From positions 1 through 64,000 of the forward strand of contig NZ_CAMIBP010000004.1 in assembly GCF_946223165.1 (NCBI RefSeq): DNA of 64,000 nucleotides, read 5' to 3'. The DNA is from an uncultured Corynebacterium sp. Its GTDB lineage: Bacteria > Actinomycetota > Actinomycetes > Mycobacteriales > Mycobacteriaceae. The notes below the pieces were generated by a model, which saw nothing but the letters and a program-made list of their open reading frames with translations, had not been told where the DNA came from and did not search any database. Both the position numbers and the translations under genes were made by a program. Positions 24,665 to 34,031 of the stretch are shown piece by piece. Positions within the stretch are counted from its first letter, which is position 1. Each line of letters begins with the position of its first letter.

Positions 24665-26167
24665 ATGGACGCTGGCAGTCGGGATTGCGCAGTGGCAGCA
24701 CCGCGTCGCGGAGTGCGGGGCGGTTGGATGGCTGAATGGCGAAGTGTCACCGCGGCCATGCTTGTTGTCGGTCTGACCTCGGTCAGCGGCGCGTCGGCGA
24801 GCGCCCAGGAGGGGGATACCGTGACGGAGGTAGTGAGCCCAGAGCCCGGTACCCCGGAGTCTGGTTTCGAGCCTGACACTCCGGCCGCGGGTGCCGAGCA
24901 TGACGGCGGTGCACAAGGAGAGGACACGCCGGGAGGCTGGGATCCAGTGGAATCGCTCCTACCGTGGAACGCGGAGGTCGATGTAGGGGATGACCCGGTA
25001 GCGGCATCGTCTGCTCCGGCCGCACCGGCTGCCCCGGAGTCGGGGGGAGCACCGGAGGGAGCTGCCTCTTCGACCGCTGCGCCAGCATCGTCAAGCCAGC
25101 CTGCCTCGAGCTCAAACTCACCTGCGCCGTCTTCCTCGACGTCGGCGACTCCCGCGGACACGCCGTCGGCGACGGACTCTTCGGAGGCCTTCAATGCGGC
25201 TCTAGAGAGCTTGCCCACCTCGGGTGACATCGGCGAGCTCGTAGAGAAGATGGGCGTGCTGGCCACCCAGGTCTCCGCCAAGGGCGAGGAGGTTAAGCAG
25301 GCTGAAGAGGATCTTGGTCGACAGGCACAGGAGCTCAAGGCAGCAGAAAAGCGCGCGAGCGTCGCTCAGGCGAAGGCAAAGTCAGCGCAGAAGTCAGTCA
25401 AGGACCAGCAAGCCAAGATCGATGAGATTGCGGTATCGCGCTACCGCGGCCTGCACCTCGATCCGCTGACCACCACGCTTGCCTCGGGCAACCCGCAGGA
25501 GGCGGTCGATCGACTGGGATACATGGGTGCATTGTCGCGCGACGCGCGGCGCCAGCTGACCCAGCGCGCGCAGGCGTCCGATGACGCGACGGAGGCGCAG
25601 ACCGCTGCCGATGCCGCCGTGCGCGAGGCCGCTGAGAAGAAGAAGGCGCTCGAGGACCACAAGGCGAAGCTGGTCAAGGAAAAGGATGAGCTCCAGCGCC
25701 AGCAGAGGGAGATCGAGGATCGTGTCGGCGCCCTCAATGAGGAGCAGCGTGCCGCCTGGCAGCGCCAGTTCGGCGCGTCGGCGCCCATCGATCAGAAGCT
25801 GCTCGACATGCTGGCCACGTCCGGCTCGGGCGGCGAGGCCGTGCGCGCAGCGCTCACCCGAATTGGTGCCCCGTACGTGTGGGGCGCGACGGGCCCGGAT
25901 CAGTTCGACTGCTCGGGTCTGATGGTGTGGGCCTATCAACAGCAGGGCAAGACCATTCCGCGCACCTCTCAGGCCCAGCTCGCCGGCGGTACTCGCGTGC
26001 CCTTGGATCAGCTTAAGCCGGGCGATCTGGTGGGTTATTACCCAGGCGTGACTCACGTGGGTATGTACATCGGTAACGGCCAGGTCGTTCACGCTCCCAC
26101 CTTTGGCGTGCCCGTCCAGGTCGTTCCCTTGAACGCTATGCCGGTCCAAGGCGCGGTGCGCTACTAG
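24665..26167 (+). CDS. Secreted NlpC/P60 endopeptidase with long coiled coil (RipA-like)
   Basis: A 500-residue exported hydrolase. It has a signal peptide (hydrophobic core at about 29-45), a Pro/Ala/Ser-rich acidic linker to about 170, a coiled coil at about 190-375 rich in Lys/Glu/Gln heptads, and a C-terminal NlpC/P60 domain from about 390. Catalytic Cys is in FDCSGLMVW, His in THVGMYIGNG and a second His in VVHAPT. This architecture is that of RipA-type septal endopeptidases, where the coiled coil blocks the active site until released. The ATG follows AAGGGGG. It has its own promoter but sits in tandem with a second NlpC/P60 gene. Confidence 0.92.
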   Translation: MDAGSRDCAVAAPRRGVRGGWMAEWRSVTAAMLVVGLTSVSGASASAQEGDTVTEVVSPEPGTPESGFEPDTPAAGAEHDGGAQGEDTPGGWDPVESLLPWNAEVDVGDDPVAASSAPAAPAAPESGGAPEGAASSTAAPASSSQPASSSNSPAPSSSTSATPADTPSATDSSEAFNAALESLPTSGDIGELVEKMGVLATQVSAKGEEVKQAEEDLGRQAQELKAAEKRASVAQAKAKSAQKSVKDQQAKIDEIAVSRYRGLHLDPLTTTLASGNPQEAVDRLGYMGALSRDARRQLTQRAQASDDATEAQTAADAAVREAAEKKKALEDHKAKLVKEKDELQRQQREIEDRVGALNEEQRAAWQRQFGASAPIDQKLLDMLATSGSGGEAVRAALTRIGAPYVWGATGPDQFDCSGLMVWAYQQQGKTIPRTSQAQLAGGTRVPLDQLKPGDLVGYYPGVTHVGMYIGNGQVVHAPTFGVPVQVVPLNAMPVQGAVRY

Positions 26168-26248
26168 CCGCTGCGGTGTAGCTTGTGTAGCCCGCGCAAT
26201 CCGCGATGTCCGTGGGACGTGTTCGCTGTGACGCGTACGCCGGGCGTC

Positions 26249-26254
26249 TAGAGT
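26249..26254 (+). promoter_or_regulatory. Putative -10 (TAGAGT) of pimB', leaderless
   Basis: TAGAGT lies exactly 7 bases before the ATG; no Shine-Dalgarno is present. Confidence 0.5.
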
Positions 26255-26261
26255 GGTGCGC

Positions 26262-27404
26262 ATGCCCCGCGTTTTGCTCGTGACCAATGATTTCCCGCCC
26301 ACTATCGGCGGGATCCAGTCGTACCTCCGTGACTTCGTCGCTACGCTGCCCGCGGAGGACGTTGTCGTTTTCGCCTCCACTCAGGATGCTCGCGCGGCCG
26401 CGGAGTACGACGCCGGCGTGGATTATGAGGTGGTGCGGTGGCCGCGCGCGATGATGCTTCCTACCCCGGCGACGCAGCGGCGCATGAAGGAACTAATCCG
26501 GGAACGCGACATTGACGTCGTGTGGTTCGGCGCCGCGGCGCCGCTTGCACTTATGGGCGGGGCGGCGCGCCGCGCTGGGGCTCGGCTCATTATCGCCACG
26601 ACCCACGGGCACGAGGTGGGGTGGTCCATGGTGCCGGGGGCGCGTCAGGCCCTGCGGGCCATCGGCACGTATGCCGATGTCGTTACCTATATCGCGAGCT
26701 ACACGCTCCGCCGTCTCCAGCCTGCCTTTGGACCGGGGCCCCAGTGGATCCATCTGCCCAGCGCGGTGGACCTCGAGGGTTTCGTCCCGGGCGGTGACGG
26801 GCGCGCGGCGAAGCAGCATTTCGGACTCGACCCTGACCGGCCCGCGGTCGTCTGCATCTCCCGCTACGTGCCGCGGAAAGGGCAGGACCAGCTCTTGCGC
26901 GCCATGCCCGAGGTGCGCCGGCGCCATCCCGGAGTTCAGTTGATGCTCGTCGGGCGCGGGCGGTACCGCGCGACGTTGGAGGAGCTCGCGCGAATGTATT
27001 GCCCGGATGCGGTGCTCTATGAGGCGAAGGATAACGCGGAGCTCAACCTCGCGCTCACCGCGGCGGATATCTTTGCCATGCCGGCGCGCACCCGCGGGGG
27101 AGGGCTCGATGTGGAGGGGCTGGGCATCGTCTACCTCGAGTCCCAGGCCGCAGGCGTCCCCGTGGTCGCAGGGGACTCGGGCGGGGCGCCGGAAACGGTG
27201 ACTCCGGAGACCGGCATCGTCGTGCGTGGCTCCAGCGTCTCCGAGCTTGTCGATGCGCTCGATGCTCTCTTGAGTGATCCAGAGCGTCGGCGCCGCATGG
27301 GGGCCGCGGGGCGCCGCCACGTCGAGGAACGGTGGACGTGGGAGATTATGGGCGCGCGCCTGCGCGATGTCGTGGCGCGCGGCAGTTCGACCCATGCTCC
27401 CTAG
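26262..27404 (+). CDS. pimB: GDP-mannose-dependent phosphatidylinositol-monomannoside mannosyltransferase
   Basis: A GT4-family, GT-B fold glycosyltransferase of 380 residues, orthologous to corynebacterial PimB'. It adds the second mannose to PIM1, a step toward lipomannan and lipoarabinomannan at the cytoplasmic face of the membrane. Visible motifs are the N-terminal NDFPPTIGGIQSYLRDF, the C-terminal nucleotide-binding SRYVPRKGQDQLL, and TRGGGLDVEGLGIVYLE with the EX7E-type glutamates, followed by GDSGGAPETV. The start MPRVLLVTNDF is chosen from the -10 signature 7 bases upstream and from family alignment. The glucokinase gene follows 18 bp downstream. Confidence 0.93.
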   Translation: MPRVLLVTNDFPPTIGGIQSYLRDFVATLPAEDVVVFASTQDARAAAEYDAGVDYEVVRWPRAMMLPTPATQRRMKELIRERDIDVVWFGAAAPLALMGGAARRAGARLIIATTHGHEVGWSMVPGARQALRAIGTYADVVTYIASYTLRRLQPAFGPGPQWIHLPSAVDLEGFVPGGDGRAAKQHFGLDPDRPAVVCISRYVPRKGQDQLLRAMPEVRRRHPGVQLMLVGRGRYRATLEELARMYCPDAVLYEAKDNAELNLALTAADIFAMPARTRGGGLDVEGLGIVYLESQAAGVPVVAGDSGGAPETVTPETGIVVRGSSVSELVDALDALLSDPERRRRMGAAGRRHVEERWTWEIMGARLRDVVARGSSTHAP

Positions 27405-27407
27405 GGG

Positions 27408-27413
27408 TATATT
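27408..27413 (+). promoter_or_regulatory. Putative -10 (TATATT) of glk, leaderless or short leader
   Basis: TATATT overlaps the end of pimB' and lies 9 bases before the glk ATG, without a clear Shine-Dalgarno. Confidence 0.4.
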
Positions 27414-27422
27414 CTGTTACGC

Positions 27423-28373
27423 ATGCCAAATCTCTCTTCTTCGCCGGGCCCACTTACCGTGGGCTTCGATATTGGCGGCACCAACCTGCGCGCTGGCGTC
27501 GTGACCGACGAGGGGGAGATTATCGACGTGCGCTCCGTGCCTACGCCGGATGACTCCGCCGCGTTGGAGTCCGCCGCAGTCGACATGATCGTGGACATTC
27601 GCGCCGAGCACGATATCGCCGCGGTTGGCCTGGCCATTGCCGGGTTCGTCGATCCGGAGCGCGAGTTCGTCCGCTTCGCCCCGCACCTCGCGTGGGTGGA
27701 CGCCCCCGTGCGCGCGAAGCTGCAGGCGCACCTCGACATCCCGGTTGTCATTGAGCACGACGCCAATTCGGCGGCGTGGGGTGAGTGGCGTTTTGGTGCC
27801 GGCCGGGGTGCCAAGGATTGGGTGTTCTTTGCCGTGGGAACCGGCATCGGTGCCACGCTCATGACTGAGGACACTATCTACCGCGGTGCCTTCGGCACGG
27901 CCCCCGAGTTCGGCCACATCGTCGTTGTTCCGGGCGGGCGCGAGTGCTCCTGCGGCAAGCGGGGGTGCCTTGAGCGCTACGCCTCCGGCACCGCGCTGCC
28001 GGATACCTTCCGCGAGCTGCGCCCGCAGTTCCCCGGTTCTGTGCTGGGGGATAACGCGAATGGCGTCGAGATCGCGCAAGCCGCCCGTGAGGGCGACCCC
28101 CTGGGCGCGGCCGTCATGGATGACTTTGCACGGTGGCTGGGGCAGGGCCTATCCATTGTTGCCGATGTTCTCGACCCCGAGCTCATCGTGCTCGGCGGCG
28201 GCGTTGCTGGGGACGCGGATCTCTACTTGGAGACCGCAGCGACGACGATGGCATCCTCCATCGTCGGTGCAGGCCACCGTCCGCTCGCCCGAGTGGCGAC
28301 GGCCGAGCTCGGCTCCGCCGCGGGTATGATTGGCGTCGCGGACTTAGCGCGTCGCGCCGTGACCGGCGAGTAA
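27423..28373 (+). CDS. glk: Glucokinase, ROK family
   Basis: A cytosolic enzyme that phosphorylates glucose to glucose-6-phosphate. The 316 residues show the phosphate-binding motif DIGGTN (16-21), the sugar/catalytic region IEHDANSAAWGE, the second nucleotide motif VGTGIGATL, and the ROK zinc site ECSCGKRGCLERYASG. It corresponds to the ATP-dependent Glk of C. glutamicum by order next to pimB'. A polyphosphate-using PpgK is a less likely alternative. It may be co-transcribed with pimB' as well as from its own promoter. Confidence 0.92.
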   Translation: MPNLSSSPGPLTVGFDIGGTNLRAGVVTDEGEIIDVRSVPTPDDSAALESAAVDMIVDIRAEHDIAAVGLAIAGFVDPEREFVRFAPHLAWVDAPVRAKLQAHLDIPVVIEHDANSAAWGEWRFGAGRGAKDWVFFAVGTGIGATLMTEDTIYRGAFGTAPEFGHIVVVPGGRECSCGKRGCLERYASGTALPDTFRELRPQFPGSVLGDNANGVEIAQAAREGDPLGAAVMDDFARWLGQGLSIVADVLDPELIVLGGGVAGDADLYLETAATTMASSIVGAGHRPLARVATAELGSAAGMIGVADLARRAVTGE

Positions 28374-28411
28374 TCGCAAATAAGAAAAGTGTGAATCAAG
28401 AGGATTGTTAC

Positions 28412-29149
28412 GTGAAGAACAAGTGGTACTGGACGTTTAAGAATATTCTTTTTGGTCCCGCCCTGCGCGTGTGGAACCGCCCTTGGTCGGAGAACATGGA
28501 CCGCATCCCGGAGTCGGGGCCGGCGATTCTGGCCTCCAATCACCAATCGGTCATGGATTCCTTCTACTTCCCACTGTTGTGCCCGCGGCAGATATTCTTT
28601 GTGGCCAAGGAAGAGTACTTCACCACGCCGGGCTTTGTCGGCCGCATGCAGAACTGGTTCTTTAGCTCTGTGGGGCAGGTGCCCATTCGCCGCACCGGCG
28701 CTAACGCGGCGGACGACATGCTGGCGTCGGTCAAGCGCATCCTCGAGGCGGACGAGCTCTTCGGCATCTACCCGGAGGGGACTCGGTCGCCCGATGGCCG
28801 CGTGTACCGGGGCCGCACCGGCATGGCCCGCGTGGCCATGGAGACCGGTATCGACGTCATCCCGATCGCGATGATTGATTCCCGCAAAGCCAACCCGATC
28901 GGGACGTGGATTCCGCGCCCGGCCAAGGTGGGCGTGCGCGTGGGCGAACCTATCGACCCGCACGCCTGGGCGGCCCAGCGGGGTCTTGATCCGAAGGAGC
29001 ACGAGACCCGGCGCGCCTTCACTGATTTCTTCATGCATGAGCTCGCCGCATTGGTGGGCCAGCCCTACGTAGATGTCTATGCGTCCGACGTTAAGACTTC
29101 CCTGGCCAAGGGACTGGGATACCCGAAGGGGGCAGGGCCGAGCCAGTAG
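28412..29149 (+). CDS. 1-acyl-sn-glycerol-3-phosphate acyltransferase family protein
   Basis: A PlsC-type acyltransferase of 245 residues that probably acylates lysophosphatidic acid or a related lipid. The HX4D catalytic motif is NHQSVMD and the acyl-acceptor motif is FGIYPEGTRSPDG. There is one hydrophobic N-terminal segment. The start is GTG giving VKNKWYWTFKN, preceded by AGAGGA at good spacing; the frame is open upstream but only overlaps glk. Several PlsC paralogues exist in corynebacteria, so the exact substrate is not certain. Confidence 0.9.
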   Translation: MKNKWYWTFKNILFGPALRVWNRPWSENMDRIPESGPAILASNHQSVMDSFYFPLLCPRQIFFVAKEEYFTTPGFVGRMQNWFFSSVGQVPIRRTGANAADDMLASVKRILEADELFGIYPEGTRSPDGRVYRGRTGMARVAMETGIDVIPIAMIDSRKANPIGTWIPRPAKVGVRVGEPIDPHAWAAQRGLDPKEHETRRAFTDFFMHELAALVGQPYVDVYASDVKTSLAKGLGYPKGAGPSQ

Positions 29150-29169
29150 GCTCCGGCAGGAAGATCTCA

Positions 29170-30375
29170 GTGAGTAGTCCTACGCAACGCCCTGTTTCAC
29201 TGTCCGTCCCGACAGTGCCGGCCGTTTCCGTGGCCGGTTCGGTCGGCGCGCTTGGAGCTGCGCGCCCGCAGCGCCTCGCTTGGCCCGACGTCGCCCGCGG
29301 CATCTCCATCTTGGGGGTCGTCATGCTGCACGTCAGCTTGGCAGTGCCCGAGGGGCTGGTTACCTGGCTGGCCCGCCTCAACGCGATTATCGATCCCATG
29401 CGCCTGCCGCTGTTTTTCGTCGTGTCGGGGTACTTCTCCACGAAGGTCTTCCGCATGACGTTTGCCGAGCTAGCTGCGCGGCGCCTGTGGTTCTTCATCG
29501 TCCCCTACGTGATCTGGTCGGCCGTCGAGCTGTGGAGCAATAGCTACCTCTATCACAAGGTGTTTGGCGACCCGATTCGTACGGGACGCGAGGTTGCGGA
29601 GATCATCGCGCTCGGGCACTCCATGGGGTGGTTCCTCCATGCGCTGGTGCTCTACAACGTATTCCTGTGGTGTGTGCGCCGGCTCCCCGCCTGGGCGGCC
29701 ATCAGCCTGAGCTTTCTTCCTTTGTTCTTCTTCGGATTCGAGGAAGCCTACTTCGCCATCGGCAAGGCGGGAATGTTCCTGCCCATCTTCGTGGCAGGCG
29801 CGTTCCTGCGCGATCACATCACCGACTTCGCCGCGGCCATCGATTCCGTGCGCCGCCCGACGATGTCGACGTTCTGGGTCTTCGCCGCAACCATCGGCGC
29901 CTACGTCGCGGGCCATTCCATCCGCAGCGCGTGGGACGGGCGCACCACGCTCGATCCCGTGGTGCGCTGGGTCCTGCCGGGCGTGGACTTCATTGGTAGA
30001 AACGAGCTCCTGCTGTTCGTGCGCCTAGCGGAGCAGGCGTTGGAGCTGCCGCTGGCCATCGCCGCCGCAGTCCTCATCGCGCACATCCCGTACGTGAGCG
30101 GGGCACTGCGCTTTATCGGCTCGCACACCCTTCCCATTTACCTGGGCCACCCCATTGCGCTTTCGTTGGGATTCGGCCTTGTGCAGGCGCACTTCAACTG
30201 GCCCATCAGTCTCCACGGCGAGTGGCCGCTGGCGAGCACCAACTTCTGGATGCTGGCCTGCTTCGGCTGGGCCGCCGTGGGTGCGCTCGCGCTCTGGGCG
30301 CTAGGCAAGGTCCCCGTGCTGGGCTGGACGGTCAAACCTCCGTCCATCGAACGCTTCCTCGTGCGGCGCCGGTAG
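29170..30375 (+). CDS. Membrane acyltransferase-3 family protein
   Basis: A polytopic membrane protein of 401 residues with about ten hydrophobic segments. The N-terminal region WPDVARGISILGVVMLHVS is the typical start of acyltransferase-3 proteins, which O-acetylate or O-acylate exported polysaccharides and lipids. LFFVVSGYF follows as expected. The GTG start has AGGAAG upstream. It is 20 bp behind the PlsC-like gene, suggesting one transcription unit for lipid or envelope modification. The acceptor is unknown. Confidence 0.85.
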   Translation: MSSPTQRPVSLSVPTVPAVSVAGSVGALGAARPQRLAWPDVARGISILGVVMLHVSLAVPEGLVTWLARLNAIIDPMRLPLFFVVSGYFSTKVFRMTFAELAARRLWFFIVPYVIWSAVELWSNSYLYHKVFGDPIRTGREVAEIIALGHSMGWFLHALVLYNVFLWCVRRLPAWAAISLSFLPLFFFGFEEAYFAIGKAGMFLPIFVAGAFLRDHITDFAAAIDSVRRPTMSTFWVFAATIGAYVAGHSIRSAWDGRTTLDPVVRWVLPGVDFIGRNELLLFVRLAEQALELPLAIAAAVLIAHIPYVSGALRFIGSHTLPIYLGHPIALSLGFGLVQAHFNWPISLHGEWPLASTNFWMLACFGWAAVGALALWALGKVPVLGWTVKPPSIERFLVRRR

Positions 30376-30451
30376 CATCACGACAGGCGGCAGGAGCGCC
30401 AGCGGCGCCGGTAGCTGTGGGGCTGGCGTCGAGGCGCCGACGCCCGCGGGC

Positions 30452-30457
30452 TACAGT
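30452..30457 (+). promoter_or_regulatory. Putative -10 (TACAGT) of exoribonuclease gene
   Basis: TACAGT lies 6 bases before the GTG. A GGGGG run in between could act as a ribosome site if the mRNA begins upstream. Confidence 0.4.
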
Positions 30458-30463
30458 GGGGGA

Positions 30464-30976
30464 GTGCGCTACTTCTACGACACCGAATTTATCGAGGACG
30501 GCCAGACCATTGAGCTGGTGTCTATCGGCATCGTGGCCGAGGACGGCCGCGAGTATTACGCGGTGTCCACTGAGTTCGATGGCACCCGTGCGAACGCCTG
30601 GGTGCGCGACAATGTCTTGGACAAGTTGCCTAACCCGTCCGACCCGGTGTGGCGGTCCAAGGAGACCATCCGGCGGGAGATCTTCGAGTTTATGACCGTC
30701 GATTCCACCCCGATCCAGCTGTGGGCGTGGGTGGGCGCGTACGACCACATTGTGCTAGCCCAGCTGTGGGGCGACATGGCGGCGCTGCCCAAGGCGCTGC
30801 CGCGCTATACCCGCGAGCTCAAGCAGTACTGGGAGATGGCCGGCCGCCCGAGCCTGCCGCCCATTCCTGACGGAAACCATGACGCGCTCGTTGACGCGCG
30901 CCATAACGTGGCTAAGTTCCGGGTGTGCATGGAGGCTCTGCCGCTGAGTAAGGGCAACCGCGTCGTGGACGCTTAA
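30464..30976 (+). CDS. 3'-5' exoribonuclease, Rv2179c family (DEDDh)
   Basis: A 170-residue RNase H-fold nuclease. The first acidic motif is FYDTEFIEDG (Asp and Glu of exo I). An AWVGAYDHI segment has the shape of exo II, and the C-terminal HDALVDARHN fits the DEDDh exo III motif (His with Asp five residues on). These match the M. tuberculosis Rv2179c 3'-5' exoribonuclease family. It starts with GTG. It sits directly upstream of the DAHP synthase gene, a conserved neighbourhood in mycolata as far as I recall. Confidence 0.88.
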   Translation: MRYFYDTEFIEDGQTIELVSIGIVAEDGREYYAVSTEFDGTRANAWVRDNVLDKLPNPSDPVWRSKETIRREIFEFMTVDSTPIQLWAWVGAYDHIVLAQLWGDMAALPKALPRYTRELKQYWEMAGRPSLPPIPDGNHDALVDARHNVAKFRVCMEALPLSKGNRVVDA

Positions 30977-31024
30977 CTAGCGGCTGATAGAATTTAGAAC
31001 GGCGCCGTATGGTTTAATGAACGA

Positions 31025-32425
31025 GTGAGTTGGACCGTAGATATCCCCAAAGAAGCCCTGCCCGATCTTCCGCCGTTGCCCGCCGGCATCGAGGAAGTTT
31101 TCCAGGACGTCATTTCCCGCGACGCTAAGCAGCAGCCCAGCTGGGACCAGGCCCAGGCGGACAACGTCCGCAAGATCCTCGAGTCGGTGCCGCCCATCGT
31201 CGTGGCTCCTGAGGTAGAGGCACTCAAGCGCAAGCTTGCCGATGTCGCTTTGGGCAATGCGTTCCTGCTCCAGGGCGGCGACTGCGCCGAGACCTTTGAG
31301 TCCAACACCGAGCCGCACATCCGCGGCAACATCAAGACGCTCCTCCAGATGGCTGTCGTGCTCACCTATGGCGCGTCCACCCCGGTGGTCAAGCTCGGCC
31401 GCATCGCCGGCCAGTACGCCAAGCCGCGTTCCTCGGATCGTGACTCCGAGGGACTGCTGAGCTACCGCGGCGACATCGTCAACGGCGTCGAGGCCACCGA
31501 GGAGGCCCGCCAGCACGACCCGGCCCGCATGGTCCGCGCGTACGCGAACTCCTCGGCCGCGATGAACCTCATTCGCGCGCTCACTGCCTCGGGCACGGCG
31601 GACCTGTACCGCCTCCACACGTGGAACCGCGAGTTCGTGGCCAATTCCCCAGCCGGCGCTCGCTACCAGCAGTTGGCCGATGAGATCGAGTCGGGCCTCA
31701 ACTTCATGAACGCCTGCGGTGTCGATGACCACACGCTGCGCTCCGCGGAGATCTACTGCTCCCACGAGGCGCTCCTCAAGGATTACGAGCGTTCCATGCT
31801 CCGCCTAGGCACGGACGCCAACGGCGAGACCAAGCTCTACGATCTTTCGGCGCACCAGGTTTGGATCGGTGAGCGCACTCGCGGGCTCGATGACTTCCAC
31901 GTCAACTTCGCCGCACTCATCGGCAATCCGGTGGGCATTAAGCTGGGCCCGGGCATCACGCCGGAGCAGGCTGTTCAGTACGCGGAAAAGCTTGACCCCA
32001 ACCGTGAGCCGGGTCGCCTCACCATGATCGTGCGCATGGGCCACGACAAGATCCGCACGGTCCTGCCGCCGGTGGTCCGCGCGGTTGAGGATTCCGGACA
32101 CAAGGTGGTCTGGCAGTCGGATCCAATGCACGGCAACACATTTACCGCATCGAACGGCTATAAGACCCGCCACTTCGACAAGATCATCGATGAGGTGCAG
32201 GGCTTCTTCGAGGTCCACCGCGAGCTGGGCACGCACCCGGGCGGCATCCACCTCGAATTCACTGGTGAGGATGTCACCGAGTGCCTGGGCGGAGCTACCG
32301 ACATCACCGAGGTGGACCTGCCGGGCCGCTACGAGTCCTTCGTGGATCCGCGCCTCAACACGCAGCAGTCGCTGGAGCTCGCGTTCCTCGTCGCGGAGAT
32401 GCTGCGTAACCAGAAGCGCTTCTAA
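31025..32425 (+). CDS. aroG: 3-deoxy-7-phosphoheptulonate synthase, class II
   Basis: The first step of the shikimate pathway: condensation of erythrose-4-phosphate and phosphoenolpyruvate. The 466 residues are the size of class II (plant/mycobacterial-type) enzymes and not the 350-residue class I. Motifs include LLQGGDCAETFES (metal-binding Cys), KLGRIAGQYAKPRS, HWIGERTR-like VWIGERTRGLDDFHV, and WQSDPMHGNT. The GTG start is supported by TTTAAT 6 bases upstream (leaderless pattern) and absence of a ribosome site. It converges with pknL with only 18 bp between stops. Confidence 0.96.
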   Translation: MSWTVDIPKEALPDLPPLPAGIEEVFQDVISRDAKQQPSWDQAQADNVRKILESVPPIVVAPEVEALKRKLADVALGNAFLLQGGDCAETFESNTEPHIRGNIKTLLQMAVVLTYGASTPVVKLGRIAGQYAKPRSSDRDSEGLLSYRGDIVNGVEATEEARQHDPARMVRAYANSSAAMNLIRALTASGTADLYRLHTWNREFVANSPAGARYQQLADEIESGLNFMNACGVDDHTLRSAEIYCSHEALLKDYERSMLRLGTDANGETKLYDLSAHQVWIGERTRGLDDFHVNFAALIGNPVGIKLGPGITPEQAVQYAEKLDPNREPGRLTMIVRMGHDKIRTVLPPVVRAVEDSGHKVVWQSDPMHGNTFTASNGYKTRHFDKIIDEVQGFFEVHRELGTHPGGIHLEFTGEDVTECLGGATDITEVDLPGRYESFVDPRLNTQQSLELAFLVAEMLRNQKRF

Positions 32426-32443
32426 AACGCGCTTCCTTTCCGG

Positions 32444-33964
32444 TTAGGCCTGCCAGAGGGTGGGGAGGCCTTGGTAGTTTCCGGAGCCGAACCACCACGC
32501 GCCGACGCCCACGGCGATGGTGATGACGATGACGGCGAGGAGCCACAGGGAGAACCCGATGGGCGATCGGTTGCTCAGCAATCGCGGCATCGGCTCTTCT
32601 TCCGCGGTCGAGGGGACGGGCATGGGCTCCTGCGCGCCCGCCGCCGGAACGACGGCGCCGCCCTGAGCGTGTCCGGCCGCCTCAGTCTGGGGGCCCGGGT
32701 AGCCCGGGTCGGGGAACGCGGCGCCGTAGCCGCGATATTCCGGGGCCGGTGCTGGCGCTGGGACGGGCCCGGCAGCCTCAGCGCGGGGCTGCGTCGGAAG
32801 ATCGAGGCGCGTTTCGAAGCTGAGCTGTTCGCGGGGACGCGCGGACTGACCCGCCTGGTTCCACTCGGCTAGGGTCTCCTCGGACGCAGCCTTGGGGGCC
32901 ATGACTGTCGTGGGATCCTCTGGGGTGGGGTCGATAACCTCGGTGGCATCGGCGGCATCGGCGGCGCCGGCGGCATCGGTGGCACCAGTGGGAATGGTGC
33001 GGGTGGGCTCGAAGACGTCGTCCTCGTCGGAATGGCCGCCCACTCCGTCGCTGCGCACACCGCTGAAGTCCGTCGGCTGCGCCGCGGTGCGCGCCGCGGC
33101 GGAGTTGCGGGGAACGGGCACGGTGAACGCGGGCAGCTCGAGCTCCGCCGCCACGTCATCCAGCGCGGCGAGGAACTCGGCGGCATCGGCAAAGCGCGCC
33201 TCTGGTTCCCGTGCCGTGGCGGAGGCGACGAGGGCATCGAAAAGCGGCGGCACCCCCAGGATTCGGGACGACGGTGCGGGGACGTCGCTGGTCAGGCGAG
33301 CCACGGCGTGGTCCAGCGGGGTGTCGCCCGTGAACGGAACCTCGCCGGTGAGCAGCTCGTAGAGGACAACGCCGGTCGAATAGACGTCGGCCGCGGGCGT
33401 GATGTCCTCACCCGTGACCTGCTCGGGGGAGAGGTAAGACACGGTACCGACGATCTGATCCGTTGTGGCCTGCCGAGAGGCGGCGCGGACGAGGCCGAAG
33501 TCGCCGAGCTTGACGCGGTGATCAGCGTTGATGAGGACGTTGTCCGGCTTGATGTCGCGGTGGACCAGCCCGCGGGAATGCACCGCGGACAACCCGGTGA
33601 GGACCGAACGCAGCACCGCCGTCGCGGCATGCGGCGGCATGGGGCCGCGCTCGGCCAGCAGCTCGCGGAGCGTTCCGCCGGTGATGAGTTCCATGACGAG
33701 GAAGATGGGATCCCCGGAGGCGGAGAAGTCGTGAATGGCCACGAGGTTGGGGTGAGACAGCTGCGCCATCGCCCGGGCCTCGCGTTTGAAGCGCTGGACG
33801 AAGACGGGGTCCTGGGCCAGGTGATCGTGCATCACCTTGGCCGCCACGGCGCGGCCCAGGCGCAGGTCCACGCAGCGGTACACCGTGGACATGCCGCCGC
33901 GCGCGATCGGGCGATCGATGCGGTAGCGGTCATCCAGGATGTCACCCACGGCCAATGAATTCAT
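32444..33964 (-). CDS. pknL: Membrane serine/threonine protein kinase PknL
   Basis: A Hanks-type kinase of 506 residues. The kinase domain (about 14-275) has a glycine loop ARGGMSTV, Lys43 (AAKVM), the catalytic loop HRDIKPDN (Asp137), DFGLVR (Asp155) and an activation loop with Thr167, Thr168 and Thr174 as likely phosphosites. A long Ala/Pro/Thr linker leads to one transmembrane helix near 472-492 and an outside tail of only about 14 residues, so there is no sensor domain. The start is fixed by CATACT 7 bases upstream. It is divergent from the Rv2175c-like gene, its known substrate partner in M. tuberculosis. Confidence 0.94.
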   Translation of the reverse strand: MNSLAVGDILDDRYRIDRPIARGGMSTVYRCVDLRLGRAVAAKVMHDHLAQDPVFVQRFKREARAMAQLSHPNLVAIHDFSASGDPIFLVMELITGGTLRELLAERGPMPPHAATAVLRSVLTGLSAVHSRGLVHRDIKPDNVLINADHRVKLGDFGLVRAASRQATTDQIVGTVSYLSPEQVTGEDITPAADVYSTGVVLYELLTGEVPFTGDTPLDHAVARLTSDVPAPSSRILGVPPLFDALVASATAREPEARFADAAEFLAALDDVAAELELPAFTVPVPRNSAAARTAAQPTDFSGVRSDGVGGHSDEDDVFEPTRTIPTGATDAAGAADAADATEVIDPTPEDPTTVMAPKAASEETLAEWNQAGQSARPREQLSFETRLDLPTQPRAEAAGPVPAPAPAPEYRGYGAAFPDPGYPGPQTEAAGHAQGGAVVPAAGAQEPMPVPSTAEEEPMPRLLSNRSPIGFSLWLLAVIVITIAVGVGAWWFGSGNYQGLPTLWQA

Positions 33965-33971
33965 GCGTTCT

Positions 33972-33977
33972 AGTATG
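33972..33977 (-). promoter_or_regulatory. Putative -10 (CATACT) of pknL, leaderless
   Basis: CATACT lies exactly 7 bases before the pknL ATG on the minus strand, with no Shine-Dalgarno. Confidence 0.45.
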
Positions 33978-34018
33978 GCTGATCGCCGAAGAATTGAGCC
34001 AAACAACTCACGGCAGGT

Positions 34019-34024
34019 TAAAGT
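34019..34024 (+). promoter_or_regulatory. Putative -10 (TAAAGT) of Rv2175c-like gene, leaderless
   Basis: TAAAGT lies exactly 7 bases before the GTG start. The divergent pknL -10 is only about 45 bp away, so both promoters share one short control region. Confidence 0.5.
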
Positions 34025-34031
34025 TGTCGCT